Of a stretch of DNA of 64,000 nt, positions 51,659 through 59,660 are shown one piece after another. Both the position numbers and the translations under genes were made by a program. The stretch's first letter is position 1. Each line of letters opens with the position of its first letter. Below the pieces are notes generated by a model. The model worked only from the letters and a program-made list of their open reading frames with translations. It made no database searches and was not told where the DNA came from. This stretch comes from Pseudaquidulcibacter sp041917055 (GTDB lineage: Bacteria; Pseudomonadota; Alphaproteobacteria; Caulobacterales; Aquidulcibacteraceae), in NCBI GenBank assembly GCA_041917055.1, contig JAYRYJ010000010.1:62001-126000 (forward strand), in the 5' to 3' direction.

Positions 51659-52234
51659 ATGTTCGGACTATTTAAGAAGAAAGCCCTTCCTAGAATAGTG
51701 GCGAATCTTAATGCGCGAATTCAGCCTTTTCAAAGAGGCGAGTTTGAAGACAGAATCGAAGAAAAGTTTCGAAAAGACAATTTTTCGGCCGAGATTGTTG
51801 GTGGTGGAACTTTGCAGGAATCTAATGGCGAAATTATCGAATGCGATATTGAATTTGAACTTCAAAAGCTTGACGAAAAAAGCGTTTTGGAATTGATTTC
51901 TGCAATTGAAGATGTTTTTGCCCCAAAGGGTTCTGCGCTGTTTTTGCCCAGAGAAATAAAAATCGAGTTCGGCAAACTCGAAGGCTTGGCTATTTATGCG
52001 AAGTCGCTTGCTACTCTAGAAGAATGTGATTTTGAGTTTCCAATGCATCATCTGGAAAATGCATGCAACGAATTACTTCAAGGAATCGGCAAGTCTTATA
52101 ATAATTGGCACGGGTCAGAAGAAATGGCGATTTATTTTTATGGAGATTCATTCAAAGAAATGCGTTCTAGGATAGAGCCATTTATTTCGTCACACCCTGA
52201 TTGTAAAATAAGTAGGTTAGTTCAAATTGCTTAA
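51659..52234 (+). CDS. Hypothetical protein, 191 aa
   Basis: I do not recognise this family. It is a soluble mixed alpha/beta protein starting MFGLFKKKALPRIVANLNARIQP, with ECDIEFELQKLDEKSVLELISAIEDVFAPKGSALF in the middle and a terminal WHGSEEMAIYFYGDSFKEMRSRIEPFI. The final block resembles small proteins found near toxin-immunity or DUF-type orphan genes, but no toxin gene is adjacent. AAAGGTG precedes the ATG at 51659. It lies 39 bp after adhC and 50 bp before a DUF3916-like gene. Confidence 0.6.
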   Translation: MFGLFKKKALPRIVANLNARIQPFQRGEFEDRIEEKFRKDNFSAEIVGGGTLQESNGEIIECDIEFELQKLDEKSVLELISAIEDVFAPKGSALFLPREIKIEFGKLEGLAIYAKSLATLEECDFEFPMHHLENACNELLQGIGKSYNNWHGSEEMAIYFYGDSFKEMRSRIEPFISSHPDCKISRLVQIA

Positions 52235-52284
52235 GTAAAGCTAGAATTGGCGCGGAGGCAAATATTTCCACGAAATCGCGAAAT

Positions 52285-52782
52285 TTGAATGCTCTTAGGC
52301 ATTGGATTGATAGAAAAACTATTGTGCCCAAAGCGCCGTGGGTAAATCGTGAATATGCAAATTGGAAATTGCCCGTTGCATGTTTTCAGCTTGATGACGA
52401 TTGGAAAGATTCAAAATATCGAAAAAATTGTATAGATGCAATATTGCTCGCACTATACAAAGTTCAGAGCAGGATTAAATCCTCAAAAACCAAATGCCTG
52501 CCGGTTGCGATAATTTCTGAGCCGGACGCAAATATGTCTGAAATATGCTTCTTTTTCGGTCGCGATTACTGGCGCGGTTTCGCGATGCGCAATAGTAAAA
52601 ATCAAATTTGGAAAAAACTCCCTCCTTCAAGAAGCCTGCTTAAAAGGAATTCAATTTCAAATCGATATTGCTTTAGAGAAGTAGGTTACAAAAGTACTGA
52701 TATTATTGATGGCAATATTAAAAGCGGTGAGGTCTGGCTATTTTGGAAAAACAAATTCGCAACTCGACTAAAAAGGCAATAA
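52285..52782 (+). CDS. DUF3916-like protein
   Basis: About 165 residues with the DUF3916 layout: ANWKLPVACFQL near the N-terminus, LPVAIISEPDANMSEICFFFGRDYWRGFAMR (about 72-103) and LKRNSISNRYCFREVGYKS. Function is unknown. The only standard start in frame is TTG at 52285, without a ribosome site. Upstream, a perfect GGAGG (52254-52258) sits 5 bases before an in-frame ATT at 52264, with no stop between. The real start may therefore be ATT, giving 172 residues. Confidence 0.6.
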   Translation: MNALRHWIDRKTIVPKAPWVNREYANWKLPVACFQLDDDWKDSKYRKNCIDAILLALYKVQSRIKSSKTKCLPVAIISEPDANMSEICFFFGRDYWRGFAMRNSKNQIWKKLPPSRSLLKRNSISNRYCFREVGYKSTDIIDGNIKSGEVWLFWKNKFATRLKRQ

Positions 52783-52831
52783 TATGGCCCGTCGTATTTA
52801 AATTCGGCGTGAAACACCGCCTTAAGCCTGC

Positions 52832-54427
52832 TTAAACCTTCCCCAAAATCATATCGCTTCCGTATTCGGCAATCATTATTGTTGGGGCGTTGGTGTTGCC
52901 GCCTATCATTCTTGGCATTATTGAGGCATCGATAACGCGAAGGTTTTCGACGCCGCGCACTTTCAAATTCTCATCAACCACGCTTTCGTCATCAATTCCC
53001 ATGCGGCAAGTGCCAACGGGATGGTAAATGGTTTCGGCATTTTCGCGAATGAAAGCGTCGATTTCGTCATCAGTTTGGATATTTGTGCCGGGTTCATATT
53101 CTTTGGTATAGGCAAAGGCGGGCTGGGCGAAAATGTTTCGCGCAGATTTGAACGCATATCGCATTACCGAAACATCACGCTCGGTCGCCAAATAATTGGG
53201 GTCAATGCGCGGCGCAATCATAATATTGTCTGATCTAAGCGTGATTTCACCACGACTTTCGGGATAGAGGTCACAGGCATGAAGCGAAAAACCATTTTTG
53301 GAAACCAATATTTGATTATGCTTCTTAAAAATTCCGTTCAGGAAATGGAATTGCACATTCGGTCTTTGTAATTTTTCATCAGATTTCACAAAACCGCCGA
53401 CTTCAAGAAAATTTTCACGCGCTAGGCCTTTGTTGAATAATAAATATTCAAGTCCGATAGTAATTTCTTTAAATCCACGCGCCAATGAATGATAAGTTAT
53501 TGGCAATGCGGTTTCTTGATAAAGAATAATATCAAGATGGTCCATAAGCCCCTTGCCAACCCCAAGTGAATTTACAATTGGCTTAATTCCCAACTCGCGC
53601 AATTCGTCTTGTGGCCCTATTCCAGACCTTAATAGGATTTGTGGTGAGGCAATCGCACCGCCACAAAGGATGATTTCACGACGCGCTTTGGCCTTTTTTT
53701 GGTTTGCACCAAATTTGTCATAATACTCAACCGCAATGGCTTTTTTGTTCGCAAAAATTATTTTTCCGACAATATGATTGGTCTTAATACAAAGATTGGG
53801 ACGTTTTAAGTTCGGGCGTAAATAGGCCTCATAGGCTGAACACCTTTTGCCATTGTCGATTGTTAAATTATAAAGGCCAAACCCTTCATTTGTCTTGCCA
53901 TTAAAATCGGAATTAGGTTTTAAGCCCGCCTCGTCACACGCTAAAAGGAAATCTTTGAAGCCGCGATGTTCACATTTAGGTATTGAGACTTTTAAAGGGC
54001 CATTTGCGCCGTGAAACTCATTCTCGCCACCGTCATAAATTTCAGCGCGCTTGAAATAGGGCAGAACTTTCGAATACGACCATTTCTTAAGGCCAAATGC
54101 CGCCCATTCATCATAATCAAGCGGATTGCCGCGTGTATAAATCATCGCATTAATGGCGGAAGAGCCGCCCATGCCTTTGCCACGCGGCCAATACATTTGG
54201 CGATTGTTCAAATTGGCCTGTGGCGTTGTCAAAAAACCCCAATTATAATTATTGGCTTTGGGCAGGATTTTTGCGGTTCCGGCGGGCATTGTCACCAAAG
54301 GCGTGTGATTATTAGACCCGGCCTCAATCAAAAGGACAGTGTTTTTGCCATCTTCGCTCAGTCTTGACGCTAAGACGCAACCCGCGGAACCCCCGCCGAT
54401 AATAATGAAATCAAATTGCTCGCCCAA
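52832..54427 (-). CDS. GMC family flavoprotein oxidoreductase (choline dehydrogenase-like)
   Basis: A 531-residue FAD enzyme with DFIIIGGGSAGCVLASRLSE (about 5-24) for the ADP moiety, the GMC signature 1 WPRGKGMGGSSAINAMIYTRG (about 78-98), signature 2 GAIASPQILLRSGIGP (about 252-267), and the active-site His in YHPVGTCRMG and GGNTNAPTIMIAE. Substrate is an alcohol, perhaps choline, an alkanol or a polyethylene glycol. The start is TTG at 54427, preceded by GGGG. It stands alone. Confidence 0.9.
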   Translation of the reverse strand: MGEQFDFIIIGGGSAGCVLASRLSEDGKNTVLLIEAGSNNHTPLVTMPAGTAKILPKANNYNWGFLTTPQANLNNRQMYWPRGKGMGGSSAINAMIYTRGNPLDYDEWAAFGLKKWSYSKVLPYFKRAEIYDGGENEFHGANGPLKVSIPKCEHRGFKDFLLACDEAGLKPNSDFNGKTNEGFGLYNLTIDNGKRCSAYEAYLRPNLKRPNLCIKTNHIVGKIIFANKKAIAVEYYDKFGANQKKAKARREIILCGGAIASPQILLRSGIGPQDELRELGIKPIVNSLGVGKGLMDHLDIILYQETALPITYHSLARGFKEITIGLEYLLFNKGLARENFLEVGGFVKSDEKLQRPNVQFHFLNGIFKKHNQILVSKNGFSLHACDLYPESRGEITLRSDNIMIAPRIDPNYLATERDVSVMRYAFKSARNIFAQPAFAYTKEYEPGTNIQTDDEIDAFIRENAETIYHPVGTCRMGIDDESVVDENLKVRGVENLRVIDASIMPRMIGGNTNAPTIMIAEYGSDMILGKV

Positions 54428-54508
54428 ATTTGCCCCAGTCTATTATTATTAATGCGAATTCAATTCATTAGCGCAAACAAGTCAATAGATTACGCCAGTG
54501 CAGCAGTT

Positions 54509-54796
54509 TTACAGATTCATCCTATTGTGCAAAACACTCAAAACTATAAGTTCGTTTTCGCCAAGTTCGAAGAAAATATTGTGGCTATTTACCGAGCAGT
54601 ATGGGTTAGTATTTGAAAATTCAGGATTGATTCTTGTTAATTTACGGCCTGCGGCTACCTCTCCAATCGCTGTTTCAATTTCCCGAACATATTTTTCGGC
54701 AGTTTTTTTGCCCCAGTTTTTGAGCGAATAGCGATAAATTTCCGCAATTTGAAATTTTGCTTTGGCCGATATTTTTATTTTTAGTTGGGAAAGCAC
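54509..54796 (-). CDS. parE: RelE/ParE family toxin
   Basis: A 95-residue ParE-like toxin: KISAKAKFQIAEIYRYSLKNWGKKTAEKYVREIETAI, then LVNRRR-type core altered to GRKLTRINPEF, and ELIVLSVLHNRMNL, the usual beta-strand end with ILHxRM. ParE inhibits DNA gyrase. The start is GTG at 54796, only 2 bp after the antitoxin stop, so the pair is co-translated. Confidence 0.87.
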   Translation of the reverse strand: MLSQLKIKISAKAKFQIAEIYRYSLKNWGKKTAEKYVREIETAIGEVAAGRKLTRINPEFSNTNPYCSVNSHNIFFELGENELIVLSVLHNRMNL

Positions 54797-54798
54797 AA

Positions 54799-55047
54799 TT
54801 ATGAAAGTTCTGAATCGACTTCAGCGATAATCGCATCTAGGTCAAAATCATATATGCGACCCTCTTTGACGTCAATTTTGGCATTATCGAGTTCGTTTCT
54901 AACCCATTTTGCATATTCGACGTCATGTATTTTCATGCGCCGCAATGCGTCCCGCATGACTTCGCTAACGGAATTATAAAGCCCTTCTTCGACTTTTGAT
55001 TTCGCGAATTTTTCAAGCTCGGGGGTTAAAGATACATTTGTGCTCAT
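54799..55047 (-). CDS. parD: ParD family antitoxin
   Basis: An 82-residue antitoxin with the N-terminal ribbon-helix-helix MSTNVSLTPELEKFAKSKVEEGLYNSVSEVMRDALRRM and a disordered acidic C-terminus (DVKEGRIYDFDLDAIIAEVDSELS) that binds the toxin. The ATG at 55047 is preferred to an in-frame upstream start at 55074. An inverted repeat just upstream probably serves as the autoregulatory operator. Confidence 0.88.
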   Translation of the reverse strand: MSTNVSLTPELEKFAKSKVEEGLYNSVSEVMRDALRRMKIHDVEYAKWVRNELDNAKIDVKEGRIYDFDLDAIIAEVDSELS

Positions 55048-55058
55048 AATAAACCTGA

Positions 55059-55073
55059 TGTCAAAGTCTGACA
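55059..55073. promoter_or_regulatory. Candidate parDE operator
   Basis: TGTCA-AAGTC-TGACA, a 5-bp inverted repeat 12 bp upstream of the parD start. An outer GATGT/ACATC pair extends it to 55057-55080. Position and symmetry suit binding of a ParD ribbon-helix-helix dimer pair, by analogy with other parDE loci. Confidence 0.5.
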
Positions 55074-55091
55074 TTACATCGGAATTAGAGT

Positions 55092-55550
55092 TTATTCAAT
55101 TAGAAACGCCGTCATTTTTTCAACAAAATCCTTTTGTGGTCTTTGTGGATTGCCTTGCATATCAATTGAAACCGCGACGACATCATTGGTGGCAATTAAA
55201 TCTTGGCCTCGCATTATCCATTGCTTGATAATTAACCTTGCGCCTTTGATTTGGGTATATTCGGTGTGAACCAAAAGGCTATCATCAATGCGCGCAGGTT
55301 TTTTAAAACGCACATCCATTGAAGTGACCGCAAAGGCCAGTGGTTTTTCGCGCGCCGCGAGTTCGGAATGGATCACACCCGCACACCTCAAAAAATCCGT
55401 GCGCCCACGCTCAAAATAGCGCAAGTAATTGGCATGATAGACAATGCCCGACATATCCGTGTCTTCATAATAAATACGCACCGGCAAAAGGTGGGTTTTG
55501 CCTTCAAAGCGACCGGAATAGGCTATATCATTTATCAAATAATTCCCCAT
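55092..55550 (-). CDS. ybgC: Acyl-CoA thioesterase YbgC (tol-pal associated)
   Basis: A 152-residue hotdog-fold thioesterase with VRIYYEDTDMSGIVYHANYLRYFERGRTDFL (about 23-53), the YbgC/4-hydroxybenzoyl-CoA thioesterase signature with the catalytic Asp. It overlaps ruvB by 23 bp and ends the ruv operon. In many Alphaproteobacteria tolQRAB-pal follow directly; here parDE lies just beyond and the tol genes are not in the window. Confidence 0.9.
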   Translation of the reverse strand: MGNYLINDIAYSGRFEGKTHLLPVRIYYEDTDMSGIVYHANYLRYFERGRTDFLRCAGVIHSELAAREKPLAFAVTSMDVRFKKPARIDDSLLVHTEYTQIKGARLIIKQWIMRGQDLIATNDVVAVSIDMQGNPQRPQKDFVEKMTAFLIE

Positions 55551-56553
55551 TATTTACTTTAGGCAATGGTAGGCCGAATAATTCATATGCACGTGCAGCC
55601 GCCATTCTTCCGCGTGGGGTTCTTTGAATAAAGCCTTGTTGCAACAGGAATGGCTCTATTACGTCTTCAACGCCGTCTTTCGCTTCGGCAATCGCCGCCG
55701 CCAAAGTTTCAACCCCAACAGGCCCCCCGCCATAGGTTTCGACAAGTGCGCGCAAATAACGCCTATCGAGCATGTCCAAACCATCGGGGTCAATATCAAG
55801 GCGTGAAAGACCATGAGCGGCAATTTCGGCATCCAACGGTCTATTTAAAGCATCGGCAAAATCACGAACGCGCCGCAAAAGCCGCATGGCGATACGTGGT
55901 GTTCCACGCGCGCGCCGCGCAATTTCGATCGCCCCGTCTTCGGTTAAATGTGCATCGAGTTTGCCGGCGGCGCGTTTCAAAATTCGCACCAAATCATCAG
56001 TATTATAGAAATCAAGGCGCGAGACAATGCCAAACCTGTCACGCAATGGTGATGACAAAAGCCCCGAACGCGTCGTCGCACCCACCAATGTAAAGGGCGA
56101 CAAATCAATGCGGATTGAGCGCGCAGAAGGCCCTTCGCCAATTACCAAATCAAGGGCGTAATCTTCCATTGCCGGATAAAGAATTTCTTCGACCTGTGCC
56201 GGAAGGCGGTGGATTTCATCAATAAACAAAACATCATTGGGTTCAAGATTGGTCAAAAGTGCCGCCAAATCACCCGCCTTGGCAATTACCGGCCCCGAAG
56301 TCGATTTAAACCCCACGCCCAATTCACGCGCAACGATTTGCGCCAAAGTGGTTTTTCCCAATCCTGGTGGACCAAACAATAATAGATGATCAAGTGCCGA
56401 ACCACGCCCACGCGCCGCAGAAACAAAAACCTCAAGATTGGCTTTTAAATCATTTTGCCCGACAAATTCATCAAAACCCGAAGGTCGTAGGGCGCGATCA
56501 GAACCCTCACCCGCCTTTTTTTCACCGTCCATGAGCCTATTATCTTCTATCAT
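55528..56553 (-). CDS. ruvB: Holliday junction branch-migration ATPase RuvB
   Basis: RuvB is the motor of the RuvABC complex. The 341-residue protein has Walker A GPPGLGKTTLAQI (about 61-73), Walker B LFIDEIHRL (about 113), sensor 1 VGATTRSGLLSSPLRDRFG (with arginine finger, about 155-173) and a winged-helix C-terminus with IQRTPRGRMAAARAYELFGL. It follows ruvA by ATGA overlap and precedes ybgC. Confidence 0.97.
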   Translation of the reverse strand: MIEDNRLMDGEKKAGEGSDRALRPSGFDEFVGQNDLKANLEVFVSAARGRGSALDHLLLFGPPGLGKTTLAQIVARELGVGFKSTSGPVIAKAGDLAALLTNLEPNDVLFIDEIHRLPAQVEEILYPAMEDYALDLVIGEGPSARSIRIDLSPFTLVGATTRSGLLSSPLRDRFGIVSRLDFYNTDDLVRILKRAAGKLDAHLTEDGAIEIARRARGTPRIAMRLLRRVRDFADALNRPLDAEIAAHGLSRLDIDPDGLDMLDRRYLRALVETYGGGPVGVETLAAAIAEAKDGVEDVIEPFLLQQGFIQRTPRGRMAAARAYELFGLPLPKVNNGELFDK

Positions 56554-57188
56554 TTCTTAAGCTCCTTAAGGGCGGATTTTACCAATTCGCTTAGGCTTGG
56601 TGTGCCTTCAATACCTGCAATAGCATGTGCCACCGCCCCTGCCGCATCGACCCCCGAAAAGCCAAGGTTTTGCAAGGCTGAAATCGCCTCATTACGAACA
56701 CCCATTTCGGCCTCATTATTTGACATTATTGCAATATCTGCAATCGGTTCAAAATCCATATTGGTTTCAAAACCACCCAAAAGCGTTTGCGGCTGTGGCC
56801 TGCCTTTTAATTCGGTTACAATGCGTTGCGCCAATTTTGGGCCAACGCCATTTGCGCGCCCGATTGTGGCCTTATCGCCGATTTCAATAGCTTGCAAAAT
56901 CTGAATGGGGGTTAAAGTGTCAAGAATAGCAAGCGCCACTTTGCCTCCCACGCCCGAAACCTCTTGCAAGCGCACGAACCAGGCGCGTTCTAAATCACTC
57001 AAAAACCCAAATAGTCGGAAACTATCTTCGCGCACCACGGTTTCGACAAAAACAAACACCGCGTCATTTTTTCTAAGCCGCGAAAGGTTGCGCGCGCCGA
57101 ATTGCACCAAATAACCGACGCCGCCGACCTCAATAATCGCACGGTCATCATAAAGCCCTTGGACAATTCCTTTTAACGAACCAATCAT
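56550..57188 (-). CDS. ruvA: Holliday junction DNA helicase RuvA
   Basis: RuvA binds the four-way junction and loads RuvB. The 212-residue protein starts MIGSLKGIVQGLYDDRAIIEVGGVGYLVQ (OB fold), then has two helix-hairpin-helix motifs (VSGVGGKVALAIL, GVGPKLAQRIVTELK, about 73-130) and a C-terminal RuvB-binding domain EAISALQNLGFSGVDAAGAV. It overlaps both the GDPD gene and ruvB with ATGA junctions. Confidence 0.96.
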   Translation of the reverse strand: MIGSLKGIVQGLYDDRAIIEVGGVGYLVQFGARNLSRLRKNDAVFVFVETVVREDSFRLFGFLSDLERAWFVRLQEVSGVGGKVALAILDTLTPIQILQAIEIGDKATIGRANGVGPKLAQRIVTELKGRPQPQTLLGGFETNMDFEPIADIAIMSNNEAEMGVRNEAISALQNLGFSGVDAAGAVAHAIAGIEGTPSLSELVKSALKELKK

Positions 57189-58138
57189 TGTTTTGCCTTT
57201 ATTGCGGGTGCGATTTTCTCAATTTTATTGGTGTAAACCGCCGCGCCTTTTGGAACGTATTTTAATTCGGACGTATCATCAATACCGATCATTCCCTTTG
57301 GAATTAAGCCCTCGGCTTTGCCACCAATGAAAACCAAAGCATTCACTTTCGATAGCTTTTCGACCATATCACTATAATAGCCCGGCATTAGATGGCGATG
57401 AGAATAGGGCACAAAAATCGCACCATTTTCGCATTTATCCAATGGGCCATTGCGCCATGCGTTTTTCATATATTGCACACCGCATTCTTTTATTGTGTTA
57501 CGGGTAATAGTTCGAAAACCTTGCGCTTTTGATTTAAAGCCGTTCACCGGATTATCATGTCCGAAAATGATGGCTTTTGATTTTGAGATTTTCCGCGCCT
57601 CTAAATAGGCCGCGAGCATTTCACCCTCAGTAATGTCTTTGGATTTGATGTTTATGAAAATGATTGTGTCGCCGGTTGCCGCCAATACTTCCTCGAGATT
57701 TGGCATTAAACCGACACCTTTGCCACGCAGCGGAAAAGTTTTGCCACCATCGGCGGTATAGCCATATCCCACATCAAGAGTGCGCAAATATGCCATAGTT
57801 TGTTCGCGTGTAACGCCTTTGCCTTCGGTGCGGCAATCAATTGTCCAATCATGGAAAACCGCAAAATCATTGTCGGTTGTGGGGTGAATATCAATTTCGA
57901 TAATGTCAGCCCCTAATTTTATGGTTTCCAAAAGACTCGGAATTGTGTTTTCCATAAAATCATGCGTCGGCGGGTCGATGCGCGAGGCAGTACAGGTGTC
58001 ATTATTGAGATTTTCGGTAGGATAAGTTTGGTGCACGCCGCGATGGGCAAGGATTTGGGTTTTGGAGAAATCAACGCCCTTTGGAAGACCCGCACATGCA
58101 CCAAATAATAAAGAAAGAAAAACAATCGCCTTTTTCAT
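57185..58138 (-). CDS. Glycerophosphodiester phosphodiesterase family protein
   Basis: A 317-residue exported protein with a lipoprotein-like signal (IVFLSLLFGACAG, lipobox L-F-G-A-C at about residue 15). The GDPD TIM barrel has ILAHRGVHQTYPTENL (about 30-45, catalytic His-Arg), DIIEIDIHPTTDNDFAVFHDW (about 98-118, metal ligands) and IFINIKSKD. It would hydrolyse glycerophosphodiesters at the envelope. It is inserted between ruvC and ruvA with ATGA overlaps at both ends, an unusual position for this gene. Confidence 0.88.
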   Translation of the reverse strand: MKKAIVFLSLLFGACAGLPKGVDFSKTQILAHRGVHQTYPTENLNNDTCTASRIDPPTHDFMENTIPSLLETIKLGADIIEIDIHPTTDNDFAVFHDWTIDCRTEGKGVTREQTMAYLRTLDVGYGYTADGGKTFPLRGKGVGLMPNLEEVLAATGDTIIFINIKSKDITEGEMLAAYLEARKISKSKAIIFGHDNPVNGFKSKAQGFRTITRNTIKECGVQYMKNAWRNGPLDKCENGAIFVPYSHRHLMPGYYSDMVEKLSKVNALVFIGGKAEGLIPKGMIGIDDTSELKYVPKGAAVYTNKIEKIAPAIKAKQ

Positions 58139-58698
58139 TTCACCCTCGCTTGCGGGCTGTTCCTAAGGCTTGAATGGGCAATTGCGGCTGCCAAAGCATC
58201 AGCGGCATCGGCACCTATACTAAATCCTCCCCCGCTTGCGGGGGAGGTGGCGGCGAAGCCGCCGGAGGGGGAAGCCGTAAGGCGGGGCAATAGCCGTTTT
58301 ACCATAAACCCTATCTGATCCTTTTCAGCCGAACCCGTTCCAACGATTGCCTTTTTAATAAGGCGGGTCGAATATTCGAAAACATCAAGGCTTTTGTGTG
58401 ACAATGCAACCATTGCCGCACCACGTGCCTGACCCAATAGGATTGAGGTTTTGGGGGAATTGGCAACAAAGGTCTCTTCGATAGCCGCTTCATCGGGGCG
58501 GTGGGTTTCGATTATTTCGCAAAGACTTTCAAAAATTTTACCCAAACGCGTGGCAAGTTCGGCCTTTGTTGGCGGCAATATTACGCCATGAGCCACATAT
58601 TCCAATTTATTACCCTTGGCACGAATTACGCCCCAACCCGTGCGTTGCAGGCCGGGATCGACACCTAATATCGTGACATCGGACAGAAATTGCGCCAT
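58135..58698 (-). CDS. ruvC: Holliday junction resolvase RuvC, with in-frame REP insertion
   Basis: RuvC cuts Holliday junctions. The 187-residue protein has catalytic Asp in ILGVDPGLQRTGWG (about 13), Glu in AIEETFV (about 73), and GADAADALAAAIAH (about 160) with the last acidic pair. Between KRLLPRLT and GADAAD an insertion of about 20 residues (ASPSGGFAATSPASGGGFSI) is encoded by a GC-rich REP-like element (58226-58271). The insertion lies next to the active-site helix but the frame is kept. It is first in the ruv operon. Confidence 0.93.
   Translation of the reverse strand: MAQFLSDVTILGVDPGLQRTGWGVIRAKGNKLEYVAHGVILPPTKAELATRLGKIFESLCEIIETHRPDEAAIEETFVANSPKTSILLGQARGAAMVALSHKSLDVFEYSTRLIKKAIVGTGSAEKDQIGFMVKRLLPRLTASPSGGFAATSPASGGGFSIGADAADALAAAIAHSSLRNSPQARVK
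58226..58271. repeat. R-family GC-rich REP element inside ruvC
   Basis: A 10-bp stem CCTCCCCCGC/GCGGGGGAGG followed by GGCGGC-GAA-GCCGCC and GGAGGGGG. The same plan occurs in the sirtuin gene (59068-59118). Base composition is sharply GC-rich against an AT-rich gene, which indicates insertion. The coding frame is preserved. Confidence 0.85.
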
Positions 58699-58756
58699 AA
58701 TTTCTTTTGAATGAAATATATGAACAAATCAAGAACTTTTACCAAAAGAATTCATA

Positions 58757-59521
58757 ATGAATAGAGAAATCAAAAACATTGTTATACTAACGGGTGCGGG
58801 AATAAGTGCAGAAAGCGGGCTTAAAACGTTTCGGGCATCTGACGGATTATGGGAAGGACATAAAATAGAAGATGTCGCGACCTCCGAAGCCTATGATCGT
58901 AATCCAAATCTTGTGAACGAGTTTTATAATGCAAGGCGCGCGCAATTGCGCGAAGTTGAACCCAATGCCGCCCATTTTGCCCTTGCGCACTTGCAAAGTG
59001 AGTGGAAGCACGATGTTTTGATTGTAACACAAAATGTCGATGATTTGCACGAACGTGCCTTAAATATCCTCCCCCGTTACACGGGGGAGGGGGACCACGC
59101 GAAGCGTGGTGGAGGGGGTCTAATACACATGCATGGCGAATTATTGAAAGCGCGTTGCACCATCACACAGGAAGTTTGCGAGTGGCGAGGCGATATTTTG
59201 TACGATACAATTAGCCCCTATTCAAAATTCGGCACTTTAAGGCCACATATTGTTTGGTTCGGCGAAATGCCATTTGAAATGCCGCGTATTTGGGGTGCAA
59301 TTCGCGAATGTGATCTATTTATTTCAATCGGCACGTCGGGAAATGTTTATCCCGCCGCAGGCTTTGTGCAAGACGCAAGACGCGCGGGCGCGTATTGCAT
59401 TGAGCTTAACTTAGAACCCTCAATCGGCGCACGCGATTTCCACGAAAGCATAAATGGCAAAGCGACAGACATTGTGCCGGAGTTTGTGGAAAAATTGCTT
59501 GGCGGAAATTTTTCCTCCTAA
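58757..59521 (+). CDS. cobB: Sirtuin-type NAD-dependent deacylase, with in-frame REP insertion
   Basis: A 254-residue sirtuin: VILTGAGISAESGLKTFRASDGLWEG (about 10-35, NAD binding), TQNVDDLHERA (about 92-102), catalytic His in HMHGEL (about 124), GTLRPHIVWFGEMPF and ISIGTSGNVYPAAGF. An insertion (about 104-121, PRYTGEGDHAKRGGGG) between NVDDLH and HMHGEL is encoded by a REP-like hairpin. Zinc-binding Cys: one pair position is seen (KARC...EVC) but the second pair is replaced by SPYSKFG, so metal binding is doubtful. Activity may be altered. Confidence 0.87.
   Translation: MNREIKNIVILTGAGISAESGLKTFRASDGLWEGHKIEDVATSEAYDRNPNLVNEFYNARRAQLREVEPNAAHFALAHLQSEWKHDVLIVTQNVDDLHERALNILPRYTGEGDHAKRGGGGLIHMHGELLKARCTITQEVCEWRGDILYDTISPYSKFGTLRPHIVWFGEMPFEMPRIWGAIRECDLFISIGTSGNVYPAAGFVQDARRAGAYCIELNLEPSIGARDFHESINGKATDIVPEFVEKLLGGNFSS
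59068..59118. repeat. R-family GC-rich REP element inside the sirtuin gene
   Basis: CCTCCCCCGT/ACGGGGGAGG (10-bp stem, loop TAC), then ACCACGC-GAA-GCGTGGT and GGAGGGGG. It matches the element in ruvC in plan and in the flanking GGAGGGGG, but the second stem has changed on both sides. It lies in frame between two conserved motifs. Confidence 0.85.
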
Positions 59522-59567
59522 GCCAATCCGCCGTGGCAATGTTTGAATTTCTTGCCTTGTCCGCACG
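59518..59567 (-). pseudogene. Duplicated fragment of the secA 3' end (SEC-C motif)
   Basis: This 50-bp stretch repeats 59661-59710, the end of secA including its stop, with three mismatches. On the minus strand it would read CGQGKKFKHCHGGLA-stop, the SecA zinc motif. The sirtuin stop codon overlaps it. The two copies flank a G-family hairpin (59575-59635). Confidence 0.8.
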
Positions 59568-59574
59568 ATGAGGC

Positions 59575-59635
59575 CACAAAAGTTGGAGACTTTTGTGAAA
59601 AGTCGAAGAGCTAAATTTGTCCTCGGCAAATTTTC
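59575..59635 (-). repeat. G-family double hairpin, copy G3
   Basis: On the minus strand: AAATTTG/CAAATTT, linker GCTCTTCGACTT, then CACAAAAGT/ACTTTTGTG (perfect 9-bp stem, loop CTCCA). It matches G1 beside tRNA-Leu in order and linker, with stem differences that keep pairing. It sits between the two copies of the secA 3' end and could act in secA transcript termination. Confidence 0.65.
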
Positions 59636-59660
59636 AAACAAACCGTGCGGGGTTTAGAAC

